Positions 46,847 through 59,311 of a stretch of 64,000 nucleotides of DNA are shown here, piece by piece. The stretch spans positions 103,482,140 to 103,546,139 of the forward strand of contig NW_026262712.1 in assembly GCF_021869535.1 (NCBI RefSeq), written 5' to 3'. Below the pieces are notes generated by a model. The model was not told where the DNA came from and ran no database searches. It was given only the letters and a program-made list of their open reading frames with translations. Every line of letters begins with the position of its first letter. Within the stretch, counting starts at the first letter, position 1. The position numbers were made by a program, and so were the translations under genes. This DNA comes from Mytilus californianus. Taxonomy: Eukaryota; Mollusca; Bivalvia; Mytilida; Mytilidae.

Positions 46847-48297
46847 GGTACGTCACATTCGTGGAAAGGAGTCGGGATTGTAGTTACGACAACTGGAACA
46901 TATCAGTTGTCATTGGTGAGACGGATACTCCATAATGGTCAACCAACTCATTATGGCGTTCGTAAAATTTACGAATCAATGATTTCAACTTCACCACTTG
47001 AAACTCTTCGTTTATAGCTTCCTTGTGAGCAGCATCCCTCTATCGAGGAAATCATGATAGTAAATACAAGCCTTGGAATATCGTATCAATTGTGAGAAAT
47101 TATCTCCGTATGCAGGCGCTGCTGGAATGTTGCTACATAGAAATAGAAAGTTCATAATTGGGAAGCTGAAATCATCTCTTTTGTCGTAAAGTTTAGTTTT
47201 CAACCGACCATCATTATCAATTTCTAGATGTAAGTCAAGATATTAGGCAGACTTAACTGTATCTGTTGTATCCTTTATCTCAAGTTCGATGGGATAGATG
47301 CGTTCAACATAGTCACAAGTTTTGAATTATTTAGGGAGAGAACATCATCTATATAGCGGAAAGAGAAGTTAAAGGATACTGCTAACTTCTTTTCTTTCTT
47401 CCAGGGAAGTTCCTGTATGAAGTCAGCCTCATAGGAAATACAGGAACAAGTCGGCAAGAAGAGGAGCACAGTTGGTACCCATGGGAATGCCGATTTATTG
47501 TTGCAAAACACGTCCTCCAAAATTAAAAAATATGTTGTCAATCAAGAAATCAAGCATTTTGGTAATGTCAGTTTCAGAGAATTTTTTGTTTGAATCAGAG
47601 TGATTTTTCATAAAGTACGATGTATCCCTCCCTTAGACAAGAAACTTGTATCTACGTGGGTCATCCTTTTTTAAGAAACAAAGCAGGACCTACTCTTTCA
47701 TTTGTCTTTCAGATTGGAATGGGGAATACTTGTGTAAAGTTTAGAAAAGTAAAATGTGATAATACTATTGCAAGATGAAAGAGTCTCAGGTTGTATATAC
47801 TCTAAAAGATCTTTGGAATTTTTAAGTATCCACATCTGATTCATGCCACCTCTAGAATAGGTAGTTTCACAATAACTTTCAAGCCCGGCTTTGATTGCTG
47901 ATAAAATTGATGTTAATAATTTAGAAAGAAGTTTCGTACAGCACTTGGAAGACCCAGCAATATAACGTTGTTTGTAAGGACACTTATGTAGTTTAGGTAT
48001 CCAATATAATGAAGGAAAATCCAGTTCTTCATCTTTGGTTGAAATTCCAATGGAACATAGAACAGACCTATGCTTATCCAGGATTTCCTCCTTTGTAAGT
48101 GTCGTGGGGGTATATTATGAGTTTCCAAGTGAATTGTAAATACCTAATTCATTTATCAAGCAGTTTTTGTAATGTGATTTACACACAAAAACGATGTTGT
48201 CTGGGCTTTATCTGCGGGGACAACAACATATTTGTCATGGAGGTAGCACAGGTGTTTTGCAACATTTGGGTCATTCAAGATTGATGTTGCATATGTA
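46847..48297 (-). pseudogene. RT remnant, array unit 2
   Basis: Same motifs and same core lesions as unit 1, shifted by 1957 bp: IPKLHKCPYK near 47975, GIPMGTNCAPLL near 47490 and FRYIDDVLSLNN near 47350. It has TAA at about 48118, where unit 1 has CAA, and one extra A at about 47805 relative to unit 1. Confidence 0.75.
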
Positions 48298-48803
48298 TTC
48301 ATAGACCGAGTCATTAACAGAGACATTATAGAGAGAAGGTGATGTTTAATGACGATGTCAGCTCATGATATATACAGTGAAACCGGTAGGAAATTATGGA
48401 GAACATTTTAAAACAATTTGATGTCTTGACAGACACAATGTGAATACTCATATTTAATATAAATATTTAGTGCATTTTCAGCCTTATTTTTTTCCTATTT
48501 TATGCACAGCGTGAACAAATTTTATAACTTTTCAGTATATTAATATAAATATATATATCTGGACACAAAGGATTCAAGACCCGTGTAGGAGATGAAAGCG
48601 ACTCATTTTGATCGAAGAAAAAGACATAAAGACAAACAAAAGTACACAAAACACAACAACGAAAACCAAAGACTGAGCAACTCGAACTCCACCAAAAACT
48701 GGGGGTGATCTCTGGTGCTCCGGAAGGTTAAGCAGATCCTGCTCAACATGTGTCACCCATTGAGTTGCTCATGTCAGTACAAACCTGGTGATAAGTCTAA
48801 TTC

Positions 48804-50254
48804 GGTACGTCACATTCGTGGAAAGGAGTCGGGATTGTAGTTACGACAACTGGAACATATCAGTTGTCATTGGTGAGACGGATACTCCATAATGGTCAAC
48901 CAACTCATTATGGCGTCCGTAAAATTTACGAATCAATGATTTCAACTTCACCACTTGAAACTCTTGGTTTATAGCTTCCTTGTGAGCAGCATCCCTCTAT
49001 CGAGGAAATCATGATAGTAAATACAAGCCTTGGAATATCGTATCAATTGTGAGAAATTATCTCCGTATGCAGGCGCTGCTGGAATGTTGCTACATAGAAA
49101 TAGAAAGTTCATAATTGGGAAGCTGAAATCATCTCTTTTGTCGTAAAGTTTAGTTTTCAACCGACCATCATTATCAATTTCTAGATGTAAGTCAAGATAT
49201 TAGGCAGACTTAACTGTATCTGTTGTATCCTTTATCTCAAGTTCGATGGGATAGATGCGTTCAACATAGTCACAAGTTTTGAATTATTTAGTGAGAGAAC
49301 ATCATCTATATAGCGGAAAGAGAAGTTAAAGGATACTGCTAACTTCTTTTCTTTCTTCCAGGGAAGTTCCTGTATGAAGTCAGCCTCATAGGAAATACAG
49401 GAACAAGTCGGCAAGAAGAGGAGCACAGTTGGTACCCATGGGAATGCCGATTTATTGTTGCAAAACACGTCCTCCAAAATTAAAAAATATGTTGTCAATC
49501 AAGAAATCAAGCATTTTGGTAATGTCAGTTTCAGAGAATTTTTTGTTTGAATCAGAGTGATTTTTCATAAAGTACGATGTATCCCTCCCTTAGACAAGAA
49601 ACTTGTATCTACGTGGGTCATCCTTTTTTAAGAAACAAAGCAGGACCTACTCTTTCATTTGTCTTTCAGATTGGAATGGGGAATACTTGTGTAAAGTTTA
49701 GAAAAGTAAAATGTGATAATACTATTGCAAGATGAAAGAGTCTCAGGTTGTATATACTCTAAAAGATCTTTGGAATTTTTAAGTATCCACATCTGATTCA
49801 TGCCACCTCTAGAATAGGTAGTTTCACAATAACTTTCAAGCCCGGCTTTGATTGCTGATAAAATTGATGTTAATAATTTAGAAAGAAGTTTCGTACAGCA
49901 CTTGGAAGACCCAGCAATATAACGTTGTTTGTAAGGACACTTATGTAGTTTAGGTATCCAATATAATGAAGGAAAATCCAGTTCTTCATCTTCGGTTGAA
50001 ATTCCAATAGAACATAGAACAGACCTATGCTTATCCAGGATTTCCTCCTTTGTAAGTGTCGTGGGGGTATATTATGAGTTTCCAAGTGAATTGTAAATAC
50101 CTAATTCATTTATCAAGCAGTTTTTGTAATGTGATTTACACACAAAAACGATGTTGTCTGGGCTTTATCTGCGGGGACAACAACATATTTGTCATGGAAG
50201 TAGCACAGGTGTTTTGCAACATTTGGGTCTTTAAAGATTGATGTTGCATATGTA
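48804..50254 (-). pseudogene. RT remnant, array unit 3
   Basis: Same motifs as units 1 and 2 (GIPMGTNCAPLL near 49445, FRYIDDVLSLNN near 49310) and the same lesions as unit 2, including the shared TAA at about 50075. It has private changes such as 'tcttcggttgaaattccaat' at about 49990. Confidence 0.75.
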
Positions 50255-50579
50255 TTCATAGACCGAGTCATTAATAGAGACATCATAGAGAGAAGGTGAT
50301 GTTTAATGACGATGTCAGCTCATGATATATACAGTGAAACCGGTAGGAAATTATGGAGAACATTTTATAACAATTTGATGTCTTGACAGACACAATGTGA
50401 ATACTCATATTTAATATAAATATTTAGTGCATTTTCAGCCTTATTTTTTTCCTATTTTATGCACAGCGTGGACAAATTTTATAACTTTTCAGTATATTAA
50501 TATAAATATATATATCTGGACACAAAAGATTCAAGACCCGTGTAGGAGGTGAAAGCGACTCATATTGATCGACAATTGT

Positions 50580-51420
50580 CACGCTTTTGCTTGTTTAGGT
50601 TCCTTCCGTCAACAACTTCATGTGTTCTGTTACTTTCGATGTTTAGAGTCGTGATCAGTTATTCACACCCAGCAGTATTGATTTTTTGGAGTTTATCTGA
50701 AAACTGCGGTCTGCATGCCTCGTACCATGTTTCTTGATATCTCTATCACTATACTTTTTGTCTTCACCTGTCTTAAAGAATACTTCAAAATTGATATCTC
50801 CGTTCAATTTATTAAATCTATCGATCGCCTTGAGTGAGAGTGGGATTTTCGAACTTAAACTAATTCTCCCTTTTCGTGTACCAGTTATTTCGGTTAGTCA
50901 ACTTCTGTTCCAAATCTTCATGATGAATAGCTGATATAATCGATATCGCCCACGTGAAAGCATTTATAATAGTTGTTCACGTTGCAAATTGAACCTTTTG
51001 TGTGTGTTGTTGCATCATTCTGGCGGTTCGAAATTGTTCAGTTGAATCTCTAGATACTGATTATTTCCAAACGTCTCCAACTGCCTTCGCGTTAATAGTT
51101 TCAAAAGTTCTCTCTGACCCTTTTGGTCAATAAATGCCATCTCCAATTTCATTGATGGTTGTGTGTGACGAACTGTAGTATGGGAAGACTTATATCTTCC
51201 ATTCAACATGTTCAATTGCTTAGATCGTTTCCATTATATCCGTGTTGATGATCATTTGCACTTCTAGACCCTTTTTCTCCTTCAAAATGTTCGTTATTAT
51301 TGCTTGACTGAAGAACATGTCCTCATCATGAGCCTTCAAAGGATTGATCGTAATGAATTTAGTTAATGGTACTTTTAACTCATTTATGTATCGATTAATC
51401 ATTACGAGATATCACATTGT
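50580..51420 (-). pseudogene. Relic of Polinton-like PolB leader region, copy 2
   Basis: Minus-strand blocks in order: LTKFITINPLKAHDEDMFF (51365-51305), EKKGLEVQMIINTD (about 51275-51235), KLEMAFIDQKGQRELLKLL (from about 51155), NNQYLEIQLNNFEPPE (about 51065-51015), KGSICNVNNYYKCF (about 50995-50950), IISAIHHEDLEQKLTN (about 50945-50900) and IPLSLKAIDRFNKLNGD (about 50850-50800). The succession 'E.QLN.FEPP', 'N.NN...CF', 'AI.HEDL' and 'P.S.K.IDRF.KLN' matches my recollection of the segment before the Polinton family-B polymerase. Stops and shifts separate the blocks; no polymerase catalytic motif is present. The family is inferred; the homology to 1-341 is seen directly. Confidence 0.5.
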
Positions 51421-51860
51421 TTAATAACTCGTTTATTTATTATATCGTTCATGTTTAAAATAATATTATATATACAAAACTATTATGGCTATCCTTAAAT
51501 GATTATCGATATTCTTAGGACTATACCTAAAGGACATCAATTGATCACAAAGAGATGTTCTGCAATCAATATAGGATATCCCTCATTAAATTGAATTAAG
51601 GATATAAAGTTAGAGATATCATTTGAGAGTATAGATAAATAATTCAAGGATATAATATAATCAATATGTAATACCCCTTATCTGATTGAATGGGGATATC
51701 TTTAAATAATAAAAAATGTCTAAAAATACATTAAATAAAATAAAATTCATTAAAGGATATGCTCCTCATCTAAGAATAACATTTAAGGATACCAATAAAT
51801 CATTTAAGAGGGAAAATACTTATACATGTATATCAAATAATATACCTAAATGGTGTAGGG
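51421..51860. repeat. AT-rich region with many 'ggatat'/'atatcc' motifs
   Basis: Short inverted words recur at irregular spacing: 'aaggata', 'ggatatcc', 'gagatatc', 'aaggatat' and 'ttcaaggatat'. The pattern could form many small hairpins. The open frame 51716-51901 uses only this AT-rich vocabulary and shows no motif. Confidence 0.45.
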
Positions 51861-51878
51861 TTGTCATACCCCAACTTT

Positions 51879-53571
51879 ATGGAAGGGAATATCCGCCATA
51901 ATTATACGTTTCTTAATTTGTAAAATGCAATTTCTTAATTTGTAAAATGTAATTTCTTAATTTGTAGGATGTATTGTTTCTATCCATTACATGAATTTCT
52001 ACATTTCTTAATTTGTGAAATGCAACTTCTTAATGTGTAAATGCCATTTCTAGCTGTAAGACCAGGTTTAATCCACGGTTTTCTACATGGGAAGATGCCT
52101 GTGCAGGGTCGGGAATATGACAGTTGTTGTCCATTCGTTTGATGTGTTTGAGCTTTTGATTTTGCCATTTGGTTGGGGACTTTCCGTTTTGAATTTTCCT
52201 CGGAGTTCGGTATTTTTGTGATTTTACTTTTTTCTTTATTTGTTAACGTATTTTCTTCGTTCGTTAAATGACATCCCACATTTCTTAATTTGTGAAATGA
52301 TATTTCTTTATTTTTTCAATTATATTTCTTCACTGTAAATCGTAACTATGAAATTATAAATTTCTTAATTTGTAAAAATCAAATTTCTAGGTTTGTATAG
52401 GACGTATATTTGTTTTTAAGTCCAAAAAAAGTTTGTTGAATCAAAACGGCAGTGTGGAATGATACAGTACATATTATGTCTTACCATCCTACAAAATGTC
52501 AACAAAATCCAACAGCCGGTCTAAGAAGAGTTACTATAGTTTCAAATGAATTAATATTGATTAAAACTTCTAATTCTAATAACTCCTGAAAAATTTGTCG
52601 AATCGAAACGGCAGTTTTGAATGATCAAATCCATGTTGTTTACAACTATCCTACACTATTTCAGTAAAATCAAATTGCCGGTCTCAGGGGGAAGCTTCCA
52701 CAAAGTACCCGAGACAAACAGACGCATGGATGGACAGACAAATGGAAGGACGCAGACCATTAGTAATTCCCTCAATCACATTGCCGCGGGGGACAAACAT
52801 CTTTTTGTTCCAAAAATTTTTATTAATTAACTTACAGTCAATTTTTATACAGATTTTTAGCAATTATGGGCATGAAAATATTGTTTCATTTTAAAGGTTT
52901 TTTTTTCAAATCATAGAGGCTTATTCTAAAAATTCCACTTAAAATTTATGTTTTCAAGATATAGAAATTTTTGTTGGAAGAAAAATATGATTTATTGATC
53001 TACAGTAAACAATTGACAGAACATATATCGGTTATCTATTTTTTGGACTTTGTGCACAGCAAAGACCTTCATTTCAAAAGTTGACTGAAATACCCTACAG
53101 ATATTGTATTTATATTTATCTGTGCCTAAGATGTTTTAGAATCCATTCAATTTATTGTCGCCTGCTACACATGGACCAGGAGACATAGACATGCCGGTCA
53201 TTTCATTCTTGATTGGTAACTTGTAGTTTTTCCTCAGAAACGGAACTTCCCATTGGCTGGCAGCGGTAATAATTACACTGACACATTCTCCTGAAACTTG
53301 ACTCAAAACAGAAATTACATTTCACAAATCAAGAAATGTAGAATTTTGTGTAACGAATGAAGAAAATACTTTAACAAATTAAGAAATTGCATTTACAAAT
53401 TAACATGATTAAGAAGTTACATTTCAAAAATCAAGAAATGTAGAAATTCATGTAACAAATGGCAAAATTAGGAAATTACATTTCACAAATTAAGAAATTG
53501 CATTTTACATATTAGAAATTGCATTTGACAAATTAAGAAATGTATATTTATGGCGGATATTCTCTTCCATA
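51879..53571. mobile_element. Foldback DNA element with TTTCTTAATTTG subterminal repeats
   Basis: The ends are inverted repeats: 'atggaagggaatatccgcca' at 51879 and 'tggcggatattctcttccat' at 53551. They continue inward as arrays of TTTCTTAATTTGTAAAATG on the left (51908-52380, interrupted) and its complement on the right (about 53320-53545). The 7-bp sequence CAACTTT flanks both ends (51872-51878 and 53572-53578) and occurs once in the surrounding satellite, so it is a target-site duplication. There is no transposase frame. It is non-autonomous and must depend on an unidentified enzyme. Confidence 0.8.
52040..52240 (+). repeat. Dispersed mussel-type repeat nested in the foldback element
   Basis: 'gtaagaccaggtttaatcca', 'gggaatatgacagttgttgt' and 'gttggggactttccgttttg'. 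It splits the left array of TTTCTTAATTTG repeats, so it was probably inserted into, or captured by, the foldback element. The minus-strand open frame across it is a by-product. Confidence 0.6.
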
Positions 53572-53578
53572 CAACTTT

Positions 53579-54245
53579 GGACCCCAGTTGCAGGCGTTAT
53601 GTTATTATTAGTCCAGGCAACCATATGTCATTGCCGACCATTTGTACCTAGTGTGAACAAAAGCTACTGCTTAGGGAATTTTTAACGAATTAAAGTTGGG
53701 AGGAGAAGGGTCGCCATATCTCAACTTTGCACCCCAGTTACAGGCATTTTTTGAAAACATCCAGCTTGGCCTTCTGGTCCGGACAACCTTAACTATTTGT
53801 ACCTTGTGTGGAAAAAACTATTCCGTAGGGAATTTTTTACGAATTAAAGTTGCAATAGGGTAGGTTCTCAATGCCCCAAATTGCAGGCGTAAGTGGATTT
53901 ACTCAACAGGGTCTTTGGTCCGGACAACCTTAGGAAATTACCTACCATTTGTATATAGTGTGGACAAAAGCCTCTCACTAGGGAACTTTTTTCGAATTGA
54001 ATTACGATTGCGGTAGGGTTGCCATACCCCTACGTTGGACCCCAGTTGCATGCGTTATGTAAATTTACCTAACTGGGCCTTTTTGTCCAAATCCTTAGGC
54101 CTTTGCCTACCATATTTGTAGCTAGCTATATGGTGTAAACAAATGCTTTTCCGTAGGGATTGTTTTACGAATCAATGTTGGAAGGGGTTAGGGTCGCCCT
54201 ACCCCAACTTTTGACCCCAGTTGCAGGCGTGATGAGAATTTACCC
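53579..54245 (+). repeat. Satellite-like tandem repeat, about 150-175 bp, four units
   Basis: Each unit shares 'accccagttgcaggcgttat', 'accatttgta...agtgt', 'cc.tagggaattttttacga' and 'gggtcgccataccccaactt'. Unit starts are near 53581, 53731, 53875, 54039 and 54215 (the last partial). A further piece lies left of the foldback element at about 51853-51878. Confidence 0.8.
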
Positions 54246-54529
54246 ACATACAGTGTTCATTGGAAATATAAGTTGTGAGTTTGTAATAGCGGACAAATCT
54301 TGTGTTGATGCCATTGCCATTTAAAAACTATTTAAGCGTAACTTTACCGCTTAACAGCTTCAAATAGTTGCAATTCACATTTTCACTTTATTATAATAAA
54401 TAGAGAATGTGTCTATGGGTCACAGATGCCCCCGCTTGTAAATAATCATGAGTTAACTTCCACATACAGATGCAGGATTCACATAGTTAAGACCGTTTTG
54501 TGATTATAATCATTGTGTATAAGTTTCAT

Positions 54530-55405
54530 AACATTTGGTTGAGGCAAACTAAAGTTAGAGAACGGAAACGACAGATTTAGCAATTTTTCCATTTATAAAG
54601 GGGCATACCTCAAGAACAGTAAAAATGACGCCACTCAATTTCAAACTTGATCTGTGTTTTGTGGTAATAAGCATTGTGTATAAGTTTCATAGCATTTGGT
54701 GGAGGCAAACTAATTAAACGTTAGAGAAAGGAAACGAAAAATTCAGCAATTTTTATGTTTATAAAGGGCATAACTCATGAACGGTAAAGGTGACGCCACC
54801 CAATTTCAAACTTGATCTGTGTTGTGTGGTAATAAGCATTGTGTATAAGTTTTATAACATTTGGTTTAGGCAAACTAAAGTAAGAGAACGGAAACTAATT
54901 TTTGGGACGTACGGACGGGACAGCCGGAACGGACGGACAAAGGTAACACTTAATGCCCCCTCCGCCACAAACATTTGGTTGAAGCAAACTAAAGTTAGAG
55001 AACGGAAACGAAAAATTATGCAATTTTTATGTTTTTAAAGGTGCATAACTCATGAACGGTAAAAGTGGCGCCACCCAATTTCGAACTTTATCTGTGTTTT
55101 GTGGTAATAAGCATTGTGTATAAGTTTTATAACTATCATTTGGTGAGGCAAACTAAAGTTAGAGAACGGAAACGAATAATTCAGTAATTTTTATGTTTAT
55201 ACAGGGGCATAACTCATGAACGGTAAAAGTGACGCCACCCAATTTTGAACTTGATCTGTGTTTTGTAGTAATAAACATTGTGTATAAGTTTTATAACATT
55301 TGGTTTAGGCAAACTAAAGGAAGAGAACGAAAACCAATTTTTGGGACGTACGGACGGGACGGACAAGGGCAACACTTAATGCCCCCTCCGCCACGGCGGG
55401 AGCAT
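54530..55405 (+). repeat. Tandem repeat, about 160-bp unit, six partial units
   Basis: 'ggcaaactaaagttagagaa' recurs at about 54544, 54706 (altered), 54869, 54985, 55147 and 55307. Between the copies are 'cataactcatgaacggtaaa' and 'gtgacgccacccaattt'. Two units end in 'gggacgtacggacgggac' and 'taatgccccctccgccac'. Open frames across it (54790-55038, 55229-55426) simply follow the repeat. Confidence 0.8.
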
Positions 55406-58400
55406 AATAATAAGATAATTACATAAAGATAGTTCGATCTCAAACCAAAATATTGACTCCGACCCATATCCAATAAGCAAGATGTGTGTCTGTTAATCTG
55501 TCAAACTTACAGTATTCGTTGGAGTCAAGTCAAACAACGTGTATCTCAAAAATATTTCTCTAGTCCTACTGACTTTGAGATAACGAGGGCCGACTGTAAA
55601 TCAATCAATGTCCCCATTAAAGCGATGTTCTAAAATAGTTTGATGAATTTCTTTCCATGATGGTTTTCGTCGCGCTGAGAACAACAATTGACTTTGAATT
55701 ACAAATTATGTTCGTCGATACGCTTGATTTTCAACAGACAGTTTTGACTTTGCACGTGCAAAGAATGTCATTTAATATTTCAGGGATTCAAAATATATAA
55801 GAACTAAAGAGCTATCTCTCATTCTCCATCCATATTCCTAAGGTGATCTGGGGGTGGTTTGGCAAATGAGCCTTCATCCAGGTGACGACGTACTCAACGA
55901 ATTTTGGTCTGAATTATATAATACCTTGGATGGAGATATATAGTCTCAGTAAGAAAGCACCTTTAAATAACATTGACTTCATCTAGGGCAATCAGATCAC
56001 CATTGAGATCTCAGACGTGTCAATGTCTAAATAAAGGCAACAGTAGTATACCACTTATTCATGCTGTTAGGCTACCGGACTGGTAAAATCCTCGGGGACA
56101 GTACTGTCTAACCAAGTAAATTTCACAAATTATTATATCTTTATGTGTTTTGATTTAACGTTTAATAAACTTCGAAGAAATAAGATATCGTGTCGTACTT
56201 TTTTAGAGAGTGAGTAGTTGGTATTATACTGAACATCACTGACTCAATAGCATTGTTAAAATCATGAACACAGGTATAAAACCCCATGCGTCTTTGGTTG
56301 AAAAAAACAACAGTTCTCGAAACACAACGTTCGACATATGTGGAAAATACTGTATAAAAATTAATAAAATATCAGCGTCCGATGACTCAGTTACAAAACA
56401 ACTATTCTAATAACTATTATAAATGTACTAATAACATTTGTTCTTCGGCAAACACACATCAGAAGTAGTATTATGTCTGACTCCTCCTGCGTAATACACA
56501 ACTAAGTACAATCACTGAAAGTCCAGCACAAAGTTGATTCAGTCTCTGGATTTTAAAACCAAATATACATAAGATCATTTCGTCTTGGTGTTGTAACGCG
56601 AATTCATTGTAACATTAATCTGCATAACACCTTGAAAATCTCATCAAAGCCAGTTTAATATTCAAGTGAAAAGATTTATTTCTTCTATTTTGGAATTGGT
56701 CTGACTTATTTTTCATAAAATATTCTACCATTCCTTGTAGTTTTCCGTTAAATAGTATATTTAAGCAATACAACCTGTAACGTTTGAGATACCCATGACA
56801 ATCATATATGAATATGAATATACTCAACTTTATGTTAAGATCTTAAGCCACAGCCAGATCAGAGCCATAAGCATATAGCCAATTATGATTTTATTGATTT
56901 GTAAATGTATTGATGCTAACAGAATACCCCGATGGTTATGATATTTATCCACAAAACATAATTACGATTTTTTTAAACGAGCACCTCAAAAACGTAAATT
57001 TGAACTATCATGAATGGATAAAATTCAATTAATGTGGTTAATATGACAGAATTAGTTGCTTTAATAGTTAAATGAAAACTCTTTTTATAATAAATAGAAT
57101 AATTTAACAGGAAAAAACAGTGCAATTATTCGATCGATGATTTATTCACAAAATAATATCAACTGGTCAGATCCAATATAAATGCACTTAACTTAAGGAA
57201 ACCTTCATCTTGTTCTAGTCGGTGATTAAATGTATTAACCTTAAAACATGAACAACCGTATCGTCAAGTAATGAAAATAATACCAATTAAAAAAAACAAT
57301 TCCACACAAATGAAATTTTATTAATTCATAAAACATTACCAAAATGACCATTAGCAAAACTCATCAATTGCCATTTTCTCACGAACATTGCGGATAAATA
57401 TGAAAATACAAAATAACAATCATCTGTAGGTATGATATATTTATGGTTTAAATTGTTATCTAATACATATCAATACATTCTAAATTAGACGGAAATTTCA
57501 TATTCATTGAAAATAAATTAGATACGTTAATAAGCACTGTAAAATTTCTGTTTGTTCATTTAAAAAATATCCCGTAGGCACTCAAAGCACACAAACTGTT
57601 TAACATTTTAATACACGAATACGTATAATCTTCTCGCCAATGGACTCAAAAAAATATAATTCTCTACCCGCACCATTGGGTGGCTATATAAATGTTGTTT
57701 GATGTTAGGTTCCATTGTTTGATAGGTTTTCATATGATAATGCCTGTTCTAAAAATCGAAATGATGTGAAAGGGGAGGACCCAGCACGTACTACAACTAC
57801 CACACAGTGACGTCATACCGTACAATATTTTTCATTTTACATGATAGGAAGTTTATATTTCCCCCAGAATGAGTTACCTATGGAAAATATTAATAACAGA
57901 CAAATAAAAAAGGCCAAATAAACATATTCTATAACTTTTATCCTAGTCTTGAACAACAGTCACCTGTAAAAATGTCAAATTTTCATAGTTCAAAATAATT
58001 AGATATATGTATGTTTGGAAACATTTTCTGTTACCTTTCAAAATAAAAAAGAAATGGCAATGCTTACTCATCATGATTACGTCTTTCCTCAATTTATTTA
58101 TAATAAAAGGCTGCCAAGTTACAGCAAACCTGGTAATATGAAAAACAGTTTTCACAATCATGGCATACATCACAAACTAAAATGTAATTGAGTTTTATTA
58201 TTTATGTGAAATAGTTTTTATGACAGATGTGCGGTAGTAACCTATATTTTATTGATTTATGCATTTGTCCGGAAAGGAGTCAGAGCATTACATGGTTTCT
58301 TGTTTAAGACTAAAGTTTGACCTTTAGAGGGCAAAAAATAGTATTACAATTTTCCAGCTTTAGGTGTGCCTCTTGTGTACCCAAGGCAGATGAAGGAAAT

Positions 58401-58924
58401 AAACTATGGAGCGCTTTGATTGGATGTTAGGGTATAATATACTTGTTTGCCTTATTTGTGAATAATTGCAGTGTGTATATTAACAATATAAATTTTAAAA
58501 CACAGGGAAATATTTTTTTAGAATTATAAAGGCTTCTAAATTTTCATAAATTTTATGTTTAATGACGGTGGTCATGGATACTATAAACATCCTCCGTTCA
58601 AAGATGGCCATGCCACCATTTGACTTCAACTTCTAAAAATAAATCGTGAAGTACTGATATCACAAAGAACTGTTTTGTCAAGGTTTTTATAATAAAAAGC
58701 AGTAAGTTTAGAGAATATCAATGTAAATATTGTCGCCTATGGACGAAAACTGCAATCGTTTTCCCTAGGTGGAGATGTTCCTAACTAGAATACAGTGATC
58801 TGGGGTTCATATAGTATTTTTGGAATAACTAATGGTATACAGAATATTATTAAGTAAAGATCTAAATGATTGTTAGAAACAGCTAACGAGAAAGCTCAAT
58901 AAATCAGAAAATATGAGTACGTAT
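55406..58924. other. No supported gene
   Basis: AT-rich sequence. 'aaataaaggcaacagtagta' at about 56030 is a short piece of the repeat seen at 10638. The minus-strand open frames at 56827-56615 and 58173-57943 have no motif or splice context. Confidence 0.45.
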
Positions 58925-59035
58925 ATTTATATATTCTACCTGTTGGTGGCCTTCTGCTGTTGTCTGTTCTGTGGTCGGGTTGTTGTCTCTTTGACACATT
59001 CCCCATTTCCATTCTCAATTTTACCACAATTTATC
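58925..59035 (+). repeat. Dispersed mussel-type repeat terminus
   Basis: 'tctgttctgtggtcgggttg', 'ttgtctctttgacacattcc' and 'ccatttccattctcaatttt'. I recall this as a common 3' end in mytilid sequences, but only one copy is in the window. Confidence 0.5.
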
Positions 59036-59311
59036 GCTATTTATGATATTTATCATAACAAAATATATCGGTTCAAAATGTGAGCCTTATAGGGCGTTTC
59101 AAAAACGTATTTTGTTTTTATCGAGAATGGATAAATACTACATTGAATACTACATAGAAAGTATTATAGTAGAAAAATAAATGCAACTACAATTAAAATT
59201 AATGTGTTATTTACCAAACAATCCCAACCTTCAGAAATTAAGTAGAAACTAATGATAAACATGTGTTGTATTAATCATATTTTGATTATTCGTTATTTGT
59301 TAAAAATATGA

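Larger units (their letters stand above)
44701..50571 (-). mobile_element. Three-unit tandem array of a dead RT element, 1957 bp per unit
   Basis: Units are 44701-46657, 46658-48614 and 48615-50571. Any landmark recurs at exactly +1957 and +3914; for example 'tgtcgtaaagtttagttttc' occurs once per unit. Units 2 and 3 share variants against unit 1: 'aaccgaccatc' versus 'aacagaccatc', and a matched pair of single-base indels. They are therefore the younger pair. Each unit carries the same RT remnant plus about 320 bp of 5' sequence. The right edge ends 'ttgatcga|caattg', where the inner junctions read 'ttgatcga|agaaaa'. Confidence 0.95.

Noticed and set aside
51980..52279. 99-codon minus-strand frame inside the foldback element
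   Set aside because: It runs across a dispersed repeat and the TTTCTTAATTTG array, so it is a by-product of repeats.
54790..55426. Frames beginning TPPNF.LDLC at 54790 and 55229
   Set aside because: They are the translated 160-bp tandem repeat, not a gene.
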